Shown in pieces: positions 30,994 through 41,484 of a stretch of DNA of 64,000 nt. The position numbers and the translations under genes are program-made. How positions within the stretch are numbered: position 1 is the first letter of the stretch; every line of letters begins with the position of its first letter. The DNA is from Diplonema japonicum (Eukaryota > Euglenozoa > Diplonemea > Diplonemida > Diplonemidae): the NCBI GenBank assembly GCA_964019335.1, contig OZ025688.1:496001-560000 (forward strand), written 5' to 3'. A model generated the notes under the pieces. The model was not told the origin of the DNA, ran no database searches, and saw only the letters and a list, made by a program, of their open reading frames with translations.

Positions 30994-33114
30994 ATGTCCA
31001 GCAAGGAAATACCTTTGTCGCCGCGTACGAAGAAAATATGGCATCGGCAGAACTTGGCCGACGCCGGCAGGATGGAGCCATCACTGAAACCCAGCGATGA
31101 GCTGCTGAGTGGAGAGATGAACGTAGAGAAGGCAGAAGAATTGCGTTCACACGCGCTAGCAGCGGAAGTGGATGGCTGCAATGAAAATGCCTTGGTTTGG
31201 TACCAAAAAGAAATGCGTGTGTGGATGCACCTCATGCTTGAGCTTGGAAAAGACGACGACGACATCCCACCACTGTTTCGAACATATCTCATGGAATTCT
31301 TGAGGTGCAGCGAAGGGGTCAGCAGGTGCTACGCGCTCGAAGGCAACGAGGACATGGTGATAAAGATCAACAAGATGGCCTTGGGACATGCAGAAGCAAT
31401 ACAAGGCGACCAACCAGTAGTGGCAGGCATCAAAGTACACATCGGCGATAGTTATTCGATTTTCGCTATGTCCTGTGAAGAGGAACGTGAGAGTCTCATG
31501 AACGAGCCCGAGGACTCCCTCCGCAGGCGGCAGATGACAGGTGATGAGTGGCGGCTGAAGATTGTAAACACAGCGGACAGACGAGATGAATATGTGAGGC
31601 AGGCTCGTGAATACTACAGCGACGCAGCTGTGAGCTTTAAGGTACACAATTCATTAACAGACAAGGATGTCTTTAATAGCCACATCACACACTGTTTGGC
31701 GAAGATAGCAGAGGGTTACAGCTTGTCGGAGAACATTGATATGGCGCAGCATTATCGCGACAAGGCCAGCGAGAACTTCAGCTATTCGAGCAGCAGAGAG
31801 AAGCGTGCTGCATGGGACCACACGCAGCCATACACATCGGGGTTTGACCACGCACTGTACGACGAAGAGCTCCTTGAGGGCGACAGGAAGCGGATGACAA
31901 CAATAACATCGTGTGTCGGTGGCTACCTGAACCAGGACAATGTGGTGTACAAACACAACACGTGGGTGCCGACTGTGCATGATGTGCACGATATTCTGCT
32001 ACTCAGTAATCTAGACGAGACGCTGGCCGCAACGGTGAATAACGCATCACGGTTCATGGACCTCTTAGGGAAAGGCGATGGCGAGTGGAGAACTGTAGTC
32101 AAAGCTTATCCCCTTCTCGCCTATATAGGCATTGTGGAGGACATGCCCTCAGCTGTAGTTATTGCTGCGTCGTCATACACGCAGCTCATCGTCAAGCACA
32201 CCTTGAGTACTGAGTTCCAGTACCATGAGCATTTGCACGTGTGGAGCAATCTGAGTGAGAGGGAGATCGCCAAGTGTCACGGAAACGATTGGGAAAAGAA
32301 GCGACATCCCTTCCGTCTCCCATTGATCGAGGCCATCAGGAGTGAAAACATCACTGCTGTCATACTGCTGCTGGATCTAGGGTCCTCGCCACTGGCATGT
32401 TCGCCTCATGACATGATTGCAGCGCTACCCTCGGCTATGGAAACAAATAACGAAGATATCATGAAGTTGTTGCTGCAGGTGCAAAATGTGAAGCTCGATT
32501 GGGAGCCGCCTTACGAGCTGGAATCAATGCGGAAAGGTGTGGACATGAACAGCGTTGTGTCGTGTGTTGAAGTTGCGGAGGAAAAGAAGAAGATGAGCTT
32601 GTCTAAAATACCGTTTGATCTGCTTTGGTTTCTTGTCGTAAACCTTCCAAAGAAGAAGGCGTTAAAATGGTACGACCAACACCAACGCATGTTCCTAACA
32701 GTGCTTAACGGCAGGCCTGATTCAGCAAAACTGATTTCAGAGATATTCAACAAGTTGCTCTTCGAAAGAATCACAGAGGCCATTGCAACGGGTCTCAGCA
32801 TGAACCTTCTGACAGTGGTACCTGTGCTCTCGGATCTTGTGACTCATGCTGAAAAAATACGTACGATATGCTTCTGCAATGACACACCTCTAATCAAGCT
32901 GCTTTTGACTTGCAGTGTAGACATCAATAGCAAGTACAACAACCGCCCTATCGTGTCGTACCACCTTGAGAAGGGCAACACGGACATTGTTAAGTACATC
33001 TGTGACACCTTCACAGGTGACAACGGCCTCGACGAGTCGATGCTCACACAGGAAGAGCGAGACATGCTCGACAAGGTGAGCGACAAGTGGGGATTGAGTC
33101 TTGTAGAGACATGA
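30994..33114 (+). CDS. Helical/ankyrin-type repeat protein, 706 aa
   Basis: The Met at 30994 follows ATCACACAACAG. An in-frame Met at 30961 lies inside the acceptor tract and is unlikely. The N-terminal half is helical with TPR-like pairs (EELRSHALAAEVDGCNENAL, GVSRCYALEGNEDMVIKINK). The C-terminal half carries ankyrin-like helices (PLIEAIRSENITAVILLLDL, TPLIKLLLTCSVDINSKYNN, EKGNTDIVKYICDTF). Ankyrin and TPR both mediate protein binding. No catalytic motif is seen. It is followed after only 38 bases by the next ATG, supporting co-transcription. Confidence 0.7.
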   Translation: MSSKEIPLSPRTKKIWHRQNLADAGRMEPSLKPSDELLSGEMNVEKAEELRSHALAAEVDGCNENALVWYQKEMRVWMHLMLELGKDDDDIPPLFRTYLMEFLRCSEGVSRCYALEGNEDMVIKINKMALGHAEAIQGDQPVVAGIKVHIGDSYSIFAMSCEEERESLMNEPEDSLRRRQMTGDEWRLKIVNTADRRDEYVRQAREYYSDAAVSFKVHNSLTDKDVFNSHITHCLAKIAEGYSLSENIDMAQHYRDKASENFSYSSSREKRAAWDHTQPYTSGFDHALYDEELLEGDRKRMTTITSCVGGYLNQDNVVYKHNTWVPTVHDVHDILLLSNLDETLAATVNNASRFMDLLGKGDGEWRTVVKAYPLLAYIGIVEDMPSAVVIAASSYTQLIVKHTLSTEFQYHEHLHVWSNLSEREIAKCHGNDWEKKRHPFRLPLIEAIRSENITAVILLLDLGSSPLACSPHDMIAALPSAMETNNEDIMKLLLQVQNVKLDWEPPYELESMRKGVDMNSVVSCVEVAEEKKKMSLSKIPFDLLWFLVVNLPKKKALKWYDQHQRMFLTVLNGRPDSAKLISEIFNKLLFERITEAIATGLSMNLLTVVPVLSDLVTHAEKIRTICFCNDTPLIKLLLTCSVDINSKYNNRPIVSYHLEKGNTDIVKYICDTFTGDNGLDESMLTQEERDMLDKVSDKWGLSLVET

Positions 33115-33152
33115 TGCTTACGTCGACTACGTACCGCAGATGACACACTAAT

Positions 33153-36100
33153 ATGTTGTGCAAAGAGACGCTGCACCACACACTGTGTGGGTCCCTCCCG
33201 CCCCACGAACGATGGGATGTCATGGACTGGATCAAGGGCACACGGGTGAAGGAATGTGTACCGTTGGTTACAGAAAGCACCCAAGAGAAACTACGGGAGG
33301 TGCCTGCCATTACGGTATCATGTCCTGAGAGTGACGCATCTGAGGGTGTGGACGAAGGACAGGAAGCTGCGAAGATGCTGCTGTCGATGTACGACACGGG
33401 CGAGCTCACAGGGCATGATCTGAGAATGAGGAAGCTCGCCGCACCTTTCAGGGCTTCGAATGATCTACCACAGGACGATGAAAGAAGGTGGTGGGGAGAG
33501 GCGAAGGGTTTCACTATTGCTTTGGTGCAGACATTCGGGGAAAGAATGCAAGAAGTGGAGCAATTGTTTAAGAGATTCCCGCATGGGATGCACGTTCACA
33601 AGTTCGTGTCAATCATGCTAGACGTCGTACGGAGGGTGCAGCGGGGGCAGGCACTGCCATTGGTTGAAGAGGACGGTAAGAACGTACGTGCTTACTGTAA
33701 CTCAACACGTGAGACGGAGCAGGACTTGGTGAACGAATGGGTGAGAATGCGGGCGAAGCAACGTAGCCATGTTCACAGCATTGACTACATGCAGTCTAAT
33801 AGCGTGCTCGAATGGTTTCTTGCCGACCTGTTCTGTGCCATCGACCACCACGGCAAGTGCAGCGTCACATGGTCCGACTTCAACGCCTACGTTATCGACG
33901 TCACGATGCAAGGCAAGGAAAGCTACTACGAAGAGACGCCGATCGAGCCTTACACACGCAGCACCATCGAAGCGGACCTGTGCGACACCAAGAAGGTGAT
34001 CTACCACGGTGGGCTCGATAGGATGGTGTTCGTCACTGGAGACAACCATTGCAACCTCGTCTCCCCCAGCTTCAAGATCATTCAAGAGTACCCGATAAAA
34101 CCTTCATACGGTAATGTACTTGACGTGACATTCATAGCAGGCACGCAGTGCAGATTGGCAGCTGCGACCAGCGACTGTGTGGTACGTCTGTTTGACATCT
34201 CTTCGAGGCAATTCCTTTGCAGCGAGACATTTGGCGTGTCACAGACTGCGCTCCATTGGTGCGAGCGGGAATCCTTTCTGTATTCTGGAAATAGAAACGG
34301 CAAGATATCGTGCCTACGACTGACTGACGACGACAAACGGTGCCACGTGACAGAGACGATCTGCAGCCACCAGAGCACAACGACGGCAATGCTTACACTT
34401 CCCGACTCACAGCTTGTGTCTGCATCTCTGGAGCGTGATATCAAAATTTACAACCCTGCCACACACCAAGAGGCAGCGGCGCTGCGTGGCCACAAGCACG
34501 GAGTCTTCAGCTTGTCCTTCTCTCCTCTTTACAACTTTATTGCGTCATCAGGCTTTGAGCCGCAGCCTTTTCTGTGGGTTCCTAATGCGTCGAACTCGAA
34601 GCCCTTCATCCTGCAGGATCACGACCCGCACACGGCACGGATAGTAAAGGTGCATATGGTTATGGGCACACCACAGCTGTTAACGATGGACCTTAAAGGT
34701 ATACTGAAGGTGTGGGATGTGAGAACACTTAAGGTTCACTCAACTATTTCGTGTTCCGAGGGAGGCTGCAAAGTGCAGGACTTCATGCACTACGACAGGA
34801 GGAACATGGTCATTCCGTGCGGTGGGGTGAGTGCCAAGAAAGACCATATGGCGGTTCTCCGGCAGAATCTAGTTGGGAGAGGCACCAGACCTGTGGTAGC
34901 TGTCGTGATACTAAATAGCATCAAGGCGTTCCTGACTTGTTCCGGGGGCGATGGGTTGCTATGGGATGCTCACAAGGGGCACTTACTCAAGATATTGTTC
35001 TCCTGTTGCGATAAAGTATGCTCGGTGTGCGTCCCGCCATCTGAGTTGCGAGTGTTCATAGGCACCTGTGCGGGTGCCATCATGGTGTATGGCATTGAGG
35101 GCGTCTTCTTGAAGAGGATTGTCGCGCACACAGGCCCTGTTATCTCTCTACTGTACATAAACAGCATAGAGGCTGTCCTTTCGATGGAGAAGAACGGCGG
35201 GCCCTCGGTGGTGTCTCACGACTTGTACTCCAAGAAGCTCGGGAATGGGAAGATCCGAATCGATGCAAAATGTGCTGCCTACTGCGCAAGGATGGACCTA
35301 CTGCTGATTGGTGAGGCTGTAAATGTAGTCTCGGTGTGGGACTATCGCCAAGGGAAGCTGTTCATGCGGTGTGTAAACTACCCATGTGACGCCCAGGTGA
35401 CAAGTGTGTTAGTCGGGAAGGACGACGAAGTGTTTATCTCCGCAGACAGCAGTGGTGGGTTCAACATGTACAACTTCTCTGGAGACAAGCTGGCCAGCTG
35501 GGTGAACAACAATACTGACACAGCATACACACCAGCTATCATTGACATGCAGTACTTTGCAATGTACAACTTCCTATACTGTTGTGATACTAGTGGCTGC
35601 ATTCTCATCTATGAGCTCGATCCTCCGCAACAGCACGTACCGCAGTTCTATTCATCTGTGTTCGCGAACCCGAAACGGGGTCCCAACGCAACTAATGATA
35701 CAGTTAAAGAAGAGACGCAGCCCCTCCGTACACCCCCTAGGCTCATCTGGTACTGGAAAGGGCACAAGGGTCCTTGCAACGTGGTCCAGATATGGGTGCC
35801 ACCCACGGTTGGAGTAATGTGCGTTACGACAAGTGGTGATGATGCGGAGGTGCGGATATGGAGCATGTGGGGCAGACTGCTAGGTACGCTATCGATAAAA
35901 ACGGAGCACGAGAACGCTGTCGCAGTGCACCCGAAAGAAGTGCACTCTAAGCTAGTTGAAGGGACTGCTGTCCCAGCCCTGAGGTACCCAATGATGACGG
36001 GTCCTCTTGCTGGGTCACTGTGTGGCCTGTTTGGACTCGAGGAGCCACATCCTCAGGCCTACAACGACATCCCTCTGCCCTGGGGGGAGCAAGGGTCTGT

Positions 36101-36998
36101 GTACGGCACTCCTTCTATCAGTGACATGCTGTACACAAGTAGCAACGGAGAAGCTGTCGTAGAAGAACAACAGGTGCTCCTTGTGACGCCCTCCTTGTGC
36201 CCTGGGGATGACAAGAAGGCAAATAAAGTTCGTGTGAGACGACGCGACAGAAAGCGTGTGAAGAATAATAGTAAGGTGCGAAAGACTGTTTCCAGAGTAG
36301 ATCACAGCGAGATCTTCAAGCAGAGACTTCCCAGTGCAGCGCGTGTTCTGATGTGGTGTGCTGGTGTGGTGGTTGCTGTTGTTGCCGCACCGCCCCCTTA
36401 CAAACTAACTCTTTCGGAGACGCGCAGGGTGGAGCTGTGTGATATGATTGACAGGCTAGTCAAATTGCTGCCTCTGCAAGATCCGGTAGTGTCTCAGCGA
36501 GATGCAAAAAAGGCCCGCTTGCTTATCGAGCATGCCAACGAGTGGCCTGCAAGCCCATCAGCTGCTGCACAGCCGCTGGAACACAAAAGGTTATGCAGAG
36601 CACATACGAAGCTTAAGGATGACTACACAGTACTAGTTTCACCGGTACGCCAGAGAGATGAAATAGTGAAGCCATTCGTACCGAAGAATATACCACCGTT
36701 GGAGGAGTATTGTCCTTCTCTAAACTACTTCTCGTCACGCCTTTCAGCAAGTGTAAAAGGCCCTCACTGTATCATGGAAGTACCACAATCGGCATGGGCA
36801 GCTTGCGTAGCTGCGTTGGCCACTGCCGGCACGACAAGCGTGCTCTACAAGAGGTACTTGATTTTTCTAAACAGGTTGAACATCACAATAAACCACTCAC
36901 CGCATGAAGGACGGCCCCTGTTATCACAGCCGGTGTCCCGTCATGTTGGCGAAAACCTTAACCCAGTTAAATTACCGAAAAAGTATCGTAAACTGTAA
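33153..36998 (+). CDS. EF-hand/WD40-repeat protein, 1281 aa (WDR49/WDR64-like architecture)
   Basis: Single exon. The start follows ACGTACCGCAG by 13 bases. Residues about 120-250 contain paired EF-hand-like helices with one Ca2+ loop (DHHGKCSVTWSD). From about 275 to 935 there are many WD40 blades, for example LRGHKHGVFSLSFSPLYNFI and LKGILKVWDVRTLKVHSTIS, and a late blade WKGHKGPCNVVQIW. The tail is basic (RVRRRDRKRVKNNSKVRK) with a short hydrophobic stretch (WCAGVVVAVVAA). EF-hand followed by long WD40 arrays is the layout of ciliary proteins such as WDR49/WDR64, so an axonemal role is likely by analogy. Confidence 0.82.
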   Translation: MLCKETLHHTLCGSLPPHERWDVMDWIKGTRVKECVPLVTESTQEKLREVPAITVSCPESDASEGVDEGQEAAKMLLSMYDTGELTGHDLRMRKLAAPFRASNDLPQDDERRWWGEAKGFTIALVQTFGERMQEVEQLFKRFPHGMHVHKFVSIMLDVVRRVQRGQALPLVEEDGKNVRAYCNSTRETEQDLVNEWVRMRAKQRSHVHSIDYMQSNSVLEWFLADLFCAIDHHGKCSVTWSDFNAYVIDVTMQGKESYYEETPIEPYTRSTIEADLCDTKKVIYHGGLDRMVFVTGDNHCNLVSPSFKIIQEYPIKPSYGNVLDVTFIAGTQCRLAAATSDCVVRLFDISSRQFLCSETFGVSQTALHWCERESFLYSGNRNGKISCLRLTDDDKRCHVTETICSHQSTTTAMLTLPDSQLVSASLERDIKIYNPATHQEAAALRGHKHGVFSLSFSPLYNFIASSGFEPQPFLWVPNASNSKPFILQDHDPHTARIVKVHMVMGTPQLLTMDLKGILKVWDVRTLKVHSTISCSEGGCKVQDFMHYDRRNMVIPCGGVSAKKDHMAVLRQNLVGRGTRPVVAVVILNSIKAFLTCSGGDGLLWDAHKGHLLKILFSCCDKVCSVCVPPSELRVFIGTCAGAIMVYGIEGVFLKRIVAHTGPVISLLYINSIEAVLSMEKNGGPSVVSHDLYSKKLGNGKIRIDAKCAAYCARMDLLLIGEAVNVVSVWDYRQGKLFMRCVNYPCDAQVTSVLVGKDDEVFISADSSGGFNMYNFSGDKLASWVNNNTDTAYTPAIIDMQYFAMYNFLYCCDTSGCILIYELDPPQQHVPQFYSSVFANPKRGPNATNDTVKEETQPLRTPPRLIWYWKGHKGPCNVVQIWVPPTVGVMCVTTSGDDAEVRIWSMWGRLLGTLSIKTEHENAVAVHPKEVHSKLVEGTAVPALRYPMMTGPLAGSLCGLFGLEEPHPQAYNDIPLPWGEQGSVYGTPSISDMLYTSSNGEAVVEEQQVLLVTPSLCPGDDKKANKVRVRRRDRKRVKNNSKVRKTVSRVDHSEIFKQRLPSAARVLMWCAGVVVAVVAAPPPYKLTLSETRRVELCDMIDRLVKLLPLQDPVVSQRDAKKARLLIEHANEWPASPSAAAQPLEHKRLCRAHTKLKDDYTVLVSPVRQRDEIVKPFVPKNIPPLEEYCPSLNYFSSRLSASVKGPHCIMEVPQSAWAACVAALATAGTTSVLYKRYLIFLNRLNITINHSPHEGRPLLSQPVSRHVGENLNPVKLPKKYRKL

Positions 36999-37046
36999 GC
37001 GCTATCTTTGTTTGTTTGTTCTATTGCAAGCTTTATTACAGTTGGG

Positions 37047-40000
37047 ATGGGGAAGAGTCAGCCTCATGTGAACAAATGGAGCAACGAGCGAAAGAAGCTC
37101 AGCAAGAAAATAACAAAAGTAGAGGCCGCTGAAGGGAAGCACCCGTGCCTAGTTCAAGGGGGATGCAGTGGGGGTGCAAGATGCTCTTTGAAACCTTTTG
37201 CTCAGGGTGTATGTAAAATGTGGATTGAGGGTAGGTGTTGCGAAGACGAGTGTCTGTACATACATGATGTGGTGACAAGAAAGAGAAAGCGGAAAAGACC
37301 ACCTAAGAAGCCACCTGTTGTTAGTCTCACGAAAGAAAGCAAAACAGAAGCCGAAGGGGAATGGATGCCCCCTGTTCATACTTTTTCCCTACCAGTGTCA
37401 TGCTTTGTGACTGAAGGCAGCAGGCGTCCTTTGATGACCCTGGATGCCATCAAGGACATCGACTTGTGGGCCGCTGTCTCGCCCTTAGAGCTGGCTGCCA
37501 CACCACCTGTCCACGACACAGAAGGCTTGTGGAAGCAACCCAAGAGACGCAGGCACAACGTGCACGTGAAGTACTCCGATGACTCTGAAACGGTATTGCT
37601 CCATCCCCTGCCACAGGGGGACGTTCAAAAGGGAACATACAGCGATGGTTCCCACATGGCGCAAGCGGTGGGTGTGATTTGCGACTGGGTGTTCAGAGCT
37701 GCCGACATCACAGAGGGTGACATATTATACAATTCATGTGACACGCGGCCTACTGTAGAGTGGCAAGAAAAGGCACAAAGGTGTACACTAAAGGCTGCTG
37801 AGACGTGGAAGGCGACAAATTTCAACAAGTTATCGCAGTGCATCCCCAGGTGCTACATGGATGTGAAGGGCACATCAGGACAGCTCGCAGCAAGGGCATG
37901 CCCCGTGATATACGTGCGGAAGTTCGCGCACACAGTGGTCACGTCCCTGGGTTCAGCTTTCGTAGATGACAACAAGTACGGCAAGCAAAATCTGTCTCTT
38001 TTGTGCGAGTATTTGGATGCCCTGTTACAGGGGAACGGCGGAAGCTTCGGTGACTACATACCATCTGAGCGGTATGTGCTGCGGCTGAAGCTCAAAGCAC
38101 TTCCATGGCTACCCGCTCACGCTAATGATGCAGTGAGGCATGCTTGCAGATCACGGCTGGCTGGGAGGTGGTTTCACTTCATGATCTCGCAAGTAGCAGT
38201 ACCCCTTGTAAGGCGATACTTCCCTGCACAACGAGAAGACGGCCCTTCACTCCTGTTCTATCACTACCCCGTGTGGAGGCGGCTGTGGCGTGCATTCTAT
38301 GAGCGTCCCCCTGGCTATGTGAAAGGTTTCCCATCGATCCCTGTACCCGTTTCGAAGGACATCTTGAAGCTGTTCACTCTTTTAGATCGCGCAACAGATG
38401 GTGTGGTGATGCTGCGGGAGCTGCATGAGGGACTCCAGGCTGTGCTGAATAACGATACTCACATTGGGTCCATCCATACACAAGTGCAGCGGGTGCTTAA
38501 GATCTTGTCTGAAAAGGGAGAGCTGCTAGGTGTGAACGATGCAAGGTCTTGTTATATTATGCTTATGAAGGGCGTGACACGGCAGAGCGAGTTTGATGTT
38601 GTCCCAGTGGTAGAGGACGGTCACATTATCAGCAGGCACACAGGACGTGGTCGTGCTAGAATGGGTGGTCCTGGTCCGATGCAGCTCAGGGTAAAAAAGA
38701 CTGGAGGCCCGCGATGGGCCAGAGTGCTGTGGAAATGCGGTGTGTCCCCGAGTGACATATCAATCAGAGGTACAACGATACGGCGCTGGGTCCACAGGCA
38801 GGCCACCCTCGGGCTGCAGCGAGTAGACTTGCGACATGCCATCTACCCGCTGGTAGGCGGTAATATCAATAAACTAAAACCTTTTGTGAAACTGAAGTCC
38901 AAAAACAGACGGATTACGTTGCCCTCGCCCATTTCAGATGCCGAAACGGTGTTCGAGGTCTCGGAGGATCTGAACTCAAAGACGGTGAAGCTGCTTGCAA
39001 GAGCAGGTACCAAGCACATGGTCAAGGAAGAGGCCTCCGAGCACACGATGCTGCGGCTTTTGAAGAAGGCGATGCCATTTGTAGCCCCTGGTGGGTACCA
39101 CTTGCTGCATACAGATGCGTCACAGGCGTATGACGCGATCGACCACGATGCCGCCTGTGATATCTTAGACACCATGAGCTGTGAAAAGAACTCAGAACTT
39201 ACGCAGCTGATGATGGAGGCCGTTAAGGGAAGGGCGTCGGGTGTGCCACAGGGTTGGGTGTTGAGCGAATTGATCAACGACGAGCTGCAACGCAGGAAGG
39301 TTGAGACGATGAAGAACTTCGGGCGTGACGCCGTGTCACCCTACTTCATACGGATCGCGGACGACATCATTGGCATCGCCTGCAGCAGGGAGACCATGGA
39401 CCTGCTTGTCCTGTACTTGGCGCAGCCGGACTTCGCACACGGTGTGATCCCGAACGCGCTCAAGAAGCAGGCTGTGACACCCTCCGACTTGCACGGCACT
39501 GTGCTATTCAACGGGCTTCGCATCAACACAAAGCTCGAGGTCTACCCTGACATCTTTAAGTACTGCAAGTCGCCAATGTGGAAGCGCATCACGGTGCACG
39601 CCAGAGGAACTGTACCTATGTATACCACTGACCCGGAGCTGCTGGCCATGCTCAGCAATGGGAACATCACTGACTCAGTCATCCTCAAAGGCGTGCAGGA
39701 GGCAGAGAGAAGGAAGACGCTTAGGCACCGCAAGGCACCAAATGTGTCGCGGAGGTTGGTGGAGTACCCGCTGACCTTTATAAAGAATAATTTGAAACAC
39801 ATTGCCTTGGACCCCGTGTTGAATGACAGGCGCAGGCTGCACAAAACACTGCTCGTTGCAGTGCTGATCGGATGGTGTGCCTTCTATGCCCTGGTTGGGA
39901 AAGGGCTGTTGCCGCAGAGCTGCACCGCGCTGGTGCGGAGGTCTGCTGATGTGCTGCACGTGAGGATCTTTGCCTTCATCTCAACGTTCCGTGCTGTGAA

Positions 40001-40259
40001 TGCCGACTGCGGGAGGAGCCTAGTCCTGCTCTCCAGGTACCTGACAGCACACCATGCAGTGTCCGCTGTTCCGCCTCACTCTCCTTATTACTACCCTACG
40101 ATCTCCTTGTACACTGATGCCTTACGTGCGTATTCTTCACGCAAAGAACACTCTTGCAGTGTGTGCTGCAGTGTAGCGAAGCCATCTGTGTGGGAGCTTG
40201 TGGTTAGATCAGCAATGCAGAATTGGGTGGTGCCTTTCGAGGGGGGCTTTAGGGATTAG
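37047..40259 (+). CDS. TERT: Telomerase reverse transcriptase with N-terminal CCCH zinc finger
   Basis: 1070 aa from the Met at 37047 (MGKSQPHVNKW), after the acceptor CTTTATTACAG. The upstream Met at 37008 lies in the acceptor tract. A CCCH finger spans Cys56-x7-Cys64-x4-Cys69-x3-His73, followed by a KRKRKRPPKKPP stretch (possible nuclear signal). The telomerase T motif is at about 382-415: VPLVRRYFPAQ then LLFYHYPVWRRLW, matching the FFYRKSVWxxL signature. RT motif A is LHTDASQAYDAID (Asp688), motif B' is SGVPQGWVLSELIND, and motif C is RIADDIIG (Asp772/Asp773). Motif D is ALKKQAVTP. Motif E, LFNGLRINTKLEVYPD, is the TERT-specific WCGLLLDTRTLEV type. A helical C-terminal extension follows. 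Motifs 1 and 2 could not be placed with confidence. The protein extends chromosome ends using an RNA template. Confidence 0.88.
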   Translation: MGKSQPHVNKWSNERKKLSKKITKVEAAEGKHPCLVQGGCSGGARCSLKPFAQGVCKMWIEGRCCEDECLYIHDVVTRKRKRKRPPKKPPVVSLTKESKTEAEGEWMPPVHTFSLPVSCFVTEGSRRPLMTLDAIKDIDLWAAVSPLELAATPPVHDTEGLWKQPKRRRHNVHVKYSDDSETVLLHPLPQGDVQKGTYSDGSHMAQAVGVICDWVFRAADITEGDILYNSCDTRPTVEWQEKAQRCTLKAAETWKATNFNKLSQCIPRCYMDVKGTSGQLAARACPVIYVRKFAHTVVTSLGSAFVDDNKYGKQNLSLLCEYLDALLQGNGGSFGDYIPSERYVLRLKLKALPWLPAHANDAVRHACRSRLAGRWFHFMISQVAVPLVRRYFPAQREDGPSLLFYHYPVWRRLWRAFYERPPGYVKGFPSIPVPVSKDILKLFTLLDRATDGVVMLRELHEGLQAVLNNDTHIGSIHTQVQRVLKILSEKGELLGVNDARSCYIMLMKGVTRQSEFDVVPVVEDGHIISRHTGRGRARMGGPGPMQLRVKKTGGPRWARVLWKCGVSPSDISIRGTTIRRWVHRQATLGLQRVDLRHAIYPLVGGNINKLKPFVKLKSKNRRITLPSPISDAETVFEVSEDLNSKTVKLLARAGTKHMVKEEASEHTMLRLLKKAMPFVAPGGYHLLHTDASQAYDAIDHDAACDILDTMSCEKNSELTQLMMEAVKGRASGVPQGWVLSELINDELQRRKVETMKNFGRDAVSPYFIRIADDIIGIACSRETMDLLVLYLAQPDFAHGVIPNALKKQAVTPSDLHGTVLFNGLRINTKLEVYPDIFKYCKSPMWKRITVHARGTVPMYTTDPELLAMLSNGNITDSVILKGVQEAERRKTLRHRKAPNVSRRLVEYPLTFIKNNLKHIALDPVLNDRRRLHKTLLVAVLIGWCAFYALVGKGLLPQSCTALVRRSADVLHVRIFAFISTFRAVNADCGRSLVLLSRYLTAHHAVSAVPPHSPYYYPTISLYTDALRAYSSRKEHSCSVCCSVAKPSVWELVVRSAMQNWVVPFEGGFRD

Positions 40260-40401
40260 CTAGAATACGAAACGAATCGGGGGAGTTCCCCCTCCCCTTC
40301 CCCCCGCATTTTTCTTTTGTTTGTAAGATTTATCAAGCCACGCACAGCATACACACACACGACAATGCTGTGAAACGTTCTGCCAACATAAGCAGCTATC
40401 G

Positions 40402-41018
40402 ATGTCGAGAAGCAAAGTAGACGTGGCCCAGTACCCGTCGTACTGCAAGTATATTCCGGTGATTTCACAGCTGCTGGCGTCGCTGTCGAAGAGAGGTGAC
40501 GTGGTGGCGAAGCAAAAGGGTTTGTCGGAGTCCGTGTACGATGGGGCCAAGATGCCATCCATTGCACTAGAGGACTACTTGAACAGGTGGGTGAGGTATA
40601 GTTTTTGCAGCAAGGAAACGTTCGTTCTGGCAGTGGTGTACATTGACCGGCTATCTCACGCCACTAATGTTGTCATCACATCACTAAACGTGCACAGGTT
40701 AGTCCTGACTTCGTTGGTCCTTGCCGCGAAGGCTCGGGACGATATTTACTATTCAAACAAGGTATTTTTTTTTAAGTTTTTGCAACTTAAATTGAACACA
40801 GTACTATGCCTCCATCGGAGGTATCACTACTAAGGAGATGAACAGGCTTGAGGCACAATGGCTCACGGACATCGATTGGCATGTCTTCATCAGTCCTGAG
40901 CAATACGTCATGTACACCTCGGAGTTTAACAAGCACGCTGGGGTATGGAAGATTCTTTTAATAAAAAAAAAAAATGGACGATCGACAGATGCAATCCGCT
41001 ACCGAAGAGGCTCGTTGA
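40402..41018 (+). CDS. Small PHO80/U-type cyclin (3 exons)
   Basis: Exons are 40402-40761, 40802-40942 and 40989-41018, giving 176 aa. The introns are 40 nt (GTATTT...ACACAG) and 46 nt (GTATGG...CGACAG). A single cyclin box reads FVLAVVYIDRLSHAT, VHRLVLTSLVLAAKARDD and YYASIGGITTKEMNRLEAQW, the last seen only across the splice. LTDIDWHVFISPEQY completes the P/U-type (PHO80-like) signature. The size matches this family, which partners PHO85/CDK5-type or CRK kinases in nutrient or cell-cycle control. The kinase partner is not in the window. Confidence 0.88.
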
Positions 41019-41453
41019 ACATTAGGTGGAAAAAAGAATTTTTTTTTGGTTGCTACCATATAGGCCCCCCCCGATTTTTTTTTTGATTTGACAACAAAAG
41101 AAAAAAGAAGCGGGAAAAGAAAAAGAAGAAAAAAAACGGGAGGGTTATTATGAGCAAAAACAAAAGAAAAAAACAAAACAAAACAAAAAGAAATGCTCCA
41201 TAAAAAAGTCCCCCCCCCCCCAGCAACAAAGAAGAAGGGTGAAAAGGTGGCAAGGAACGGACCTGATAGATCACCTTGAGAAGGTTGCTGTTGTGTTGCA
41301 ATGTTTTTTTTTTTTCTTACCATCCTTATATCATGTTTTCCTTTTTCCGTCACAAGATTTTCATTTTTCAAAAAAAAAAAAAAAAAAAAAAAAAAACAGA
41401 AACTTTGATTCACATGTAGTAATTTTAGTACCACTCAGCGGTATTAAATGCAC

Positions 41454-41484
<31 letters not shown>

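Noticed and set aside
37008-37046. Upstream Met codon extending TERT by 13 residues
   Set aside because: It lies within the pyrimidine/AG acceptor tract, so it would be removed by trans-splicing.
37047-40259. Reverse transcriptase of a retrotransposon
   Set aside because: The T motif, TERT-type motif E and lack of endonuclease, RNase H or gag neighbours fit telomerase better.
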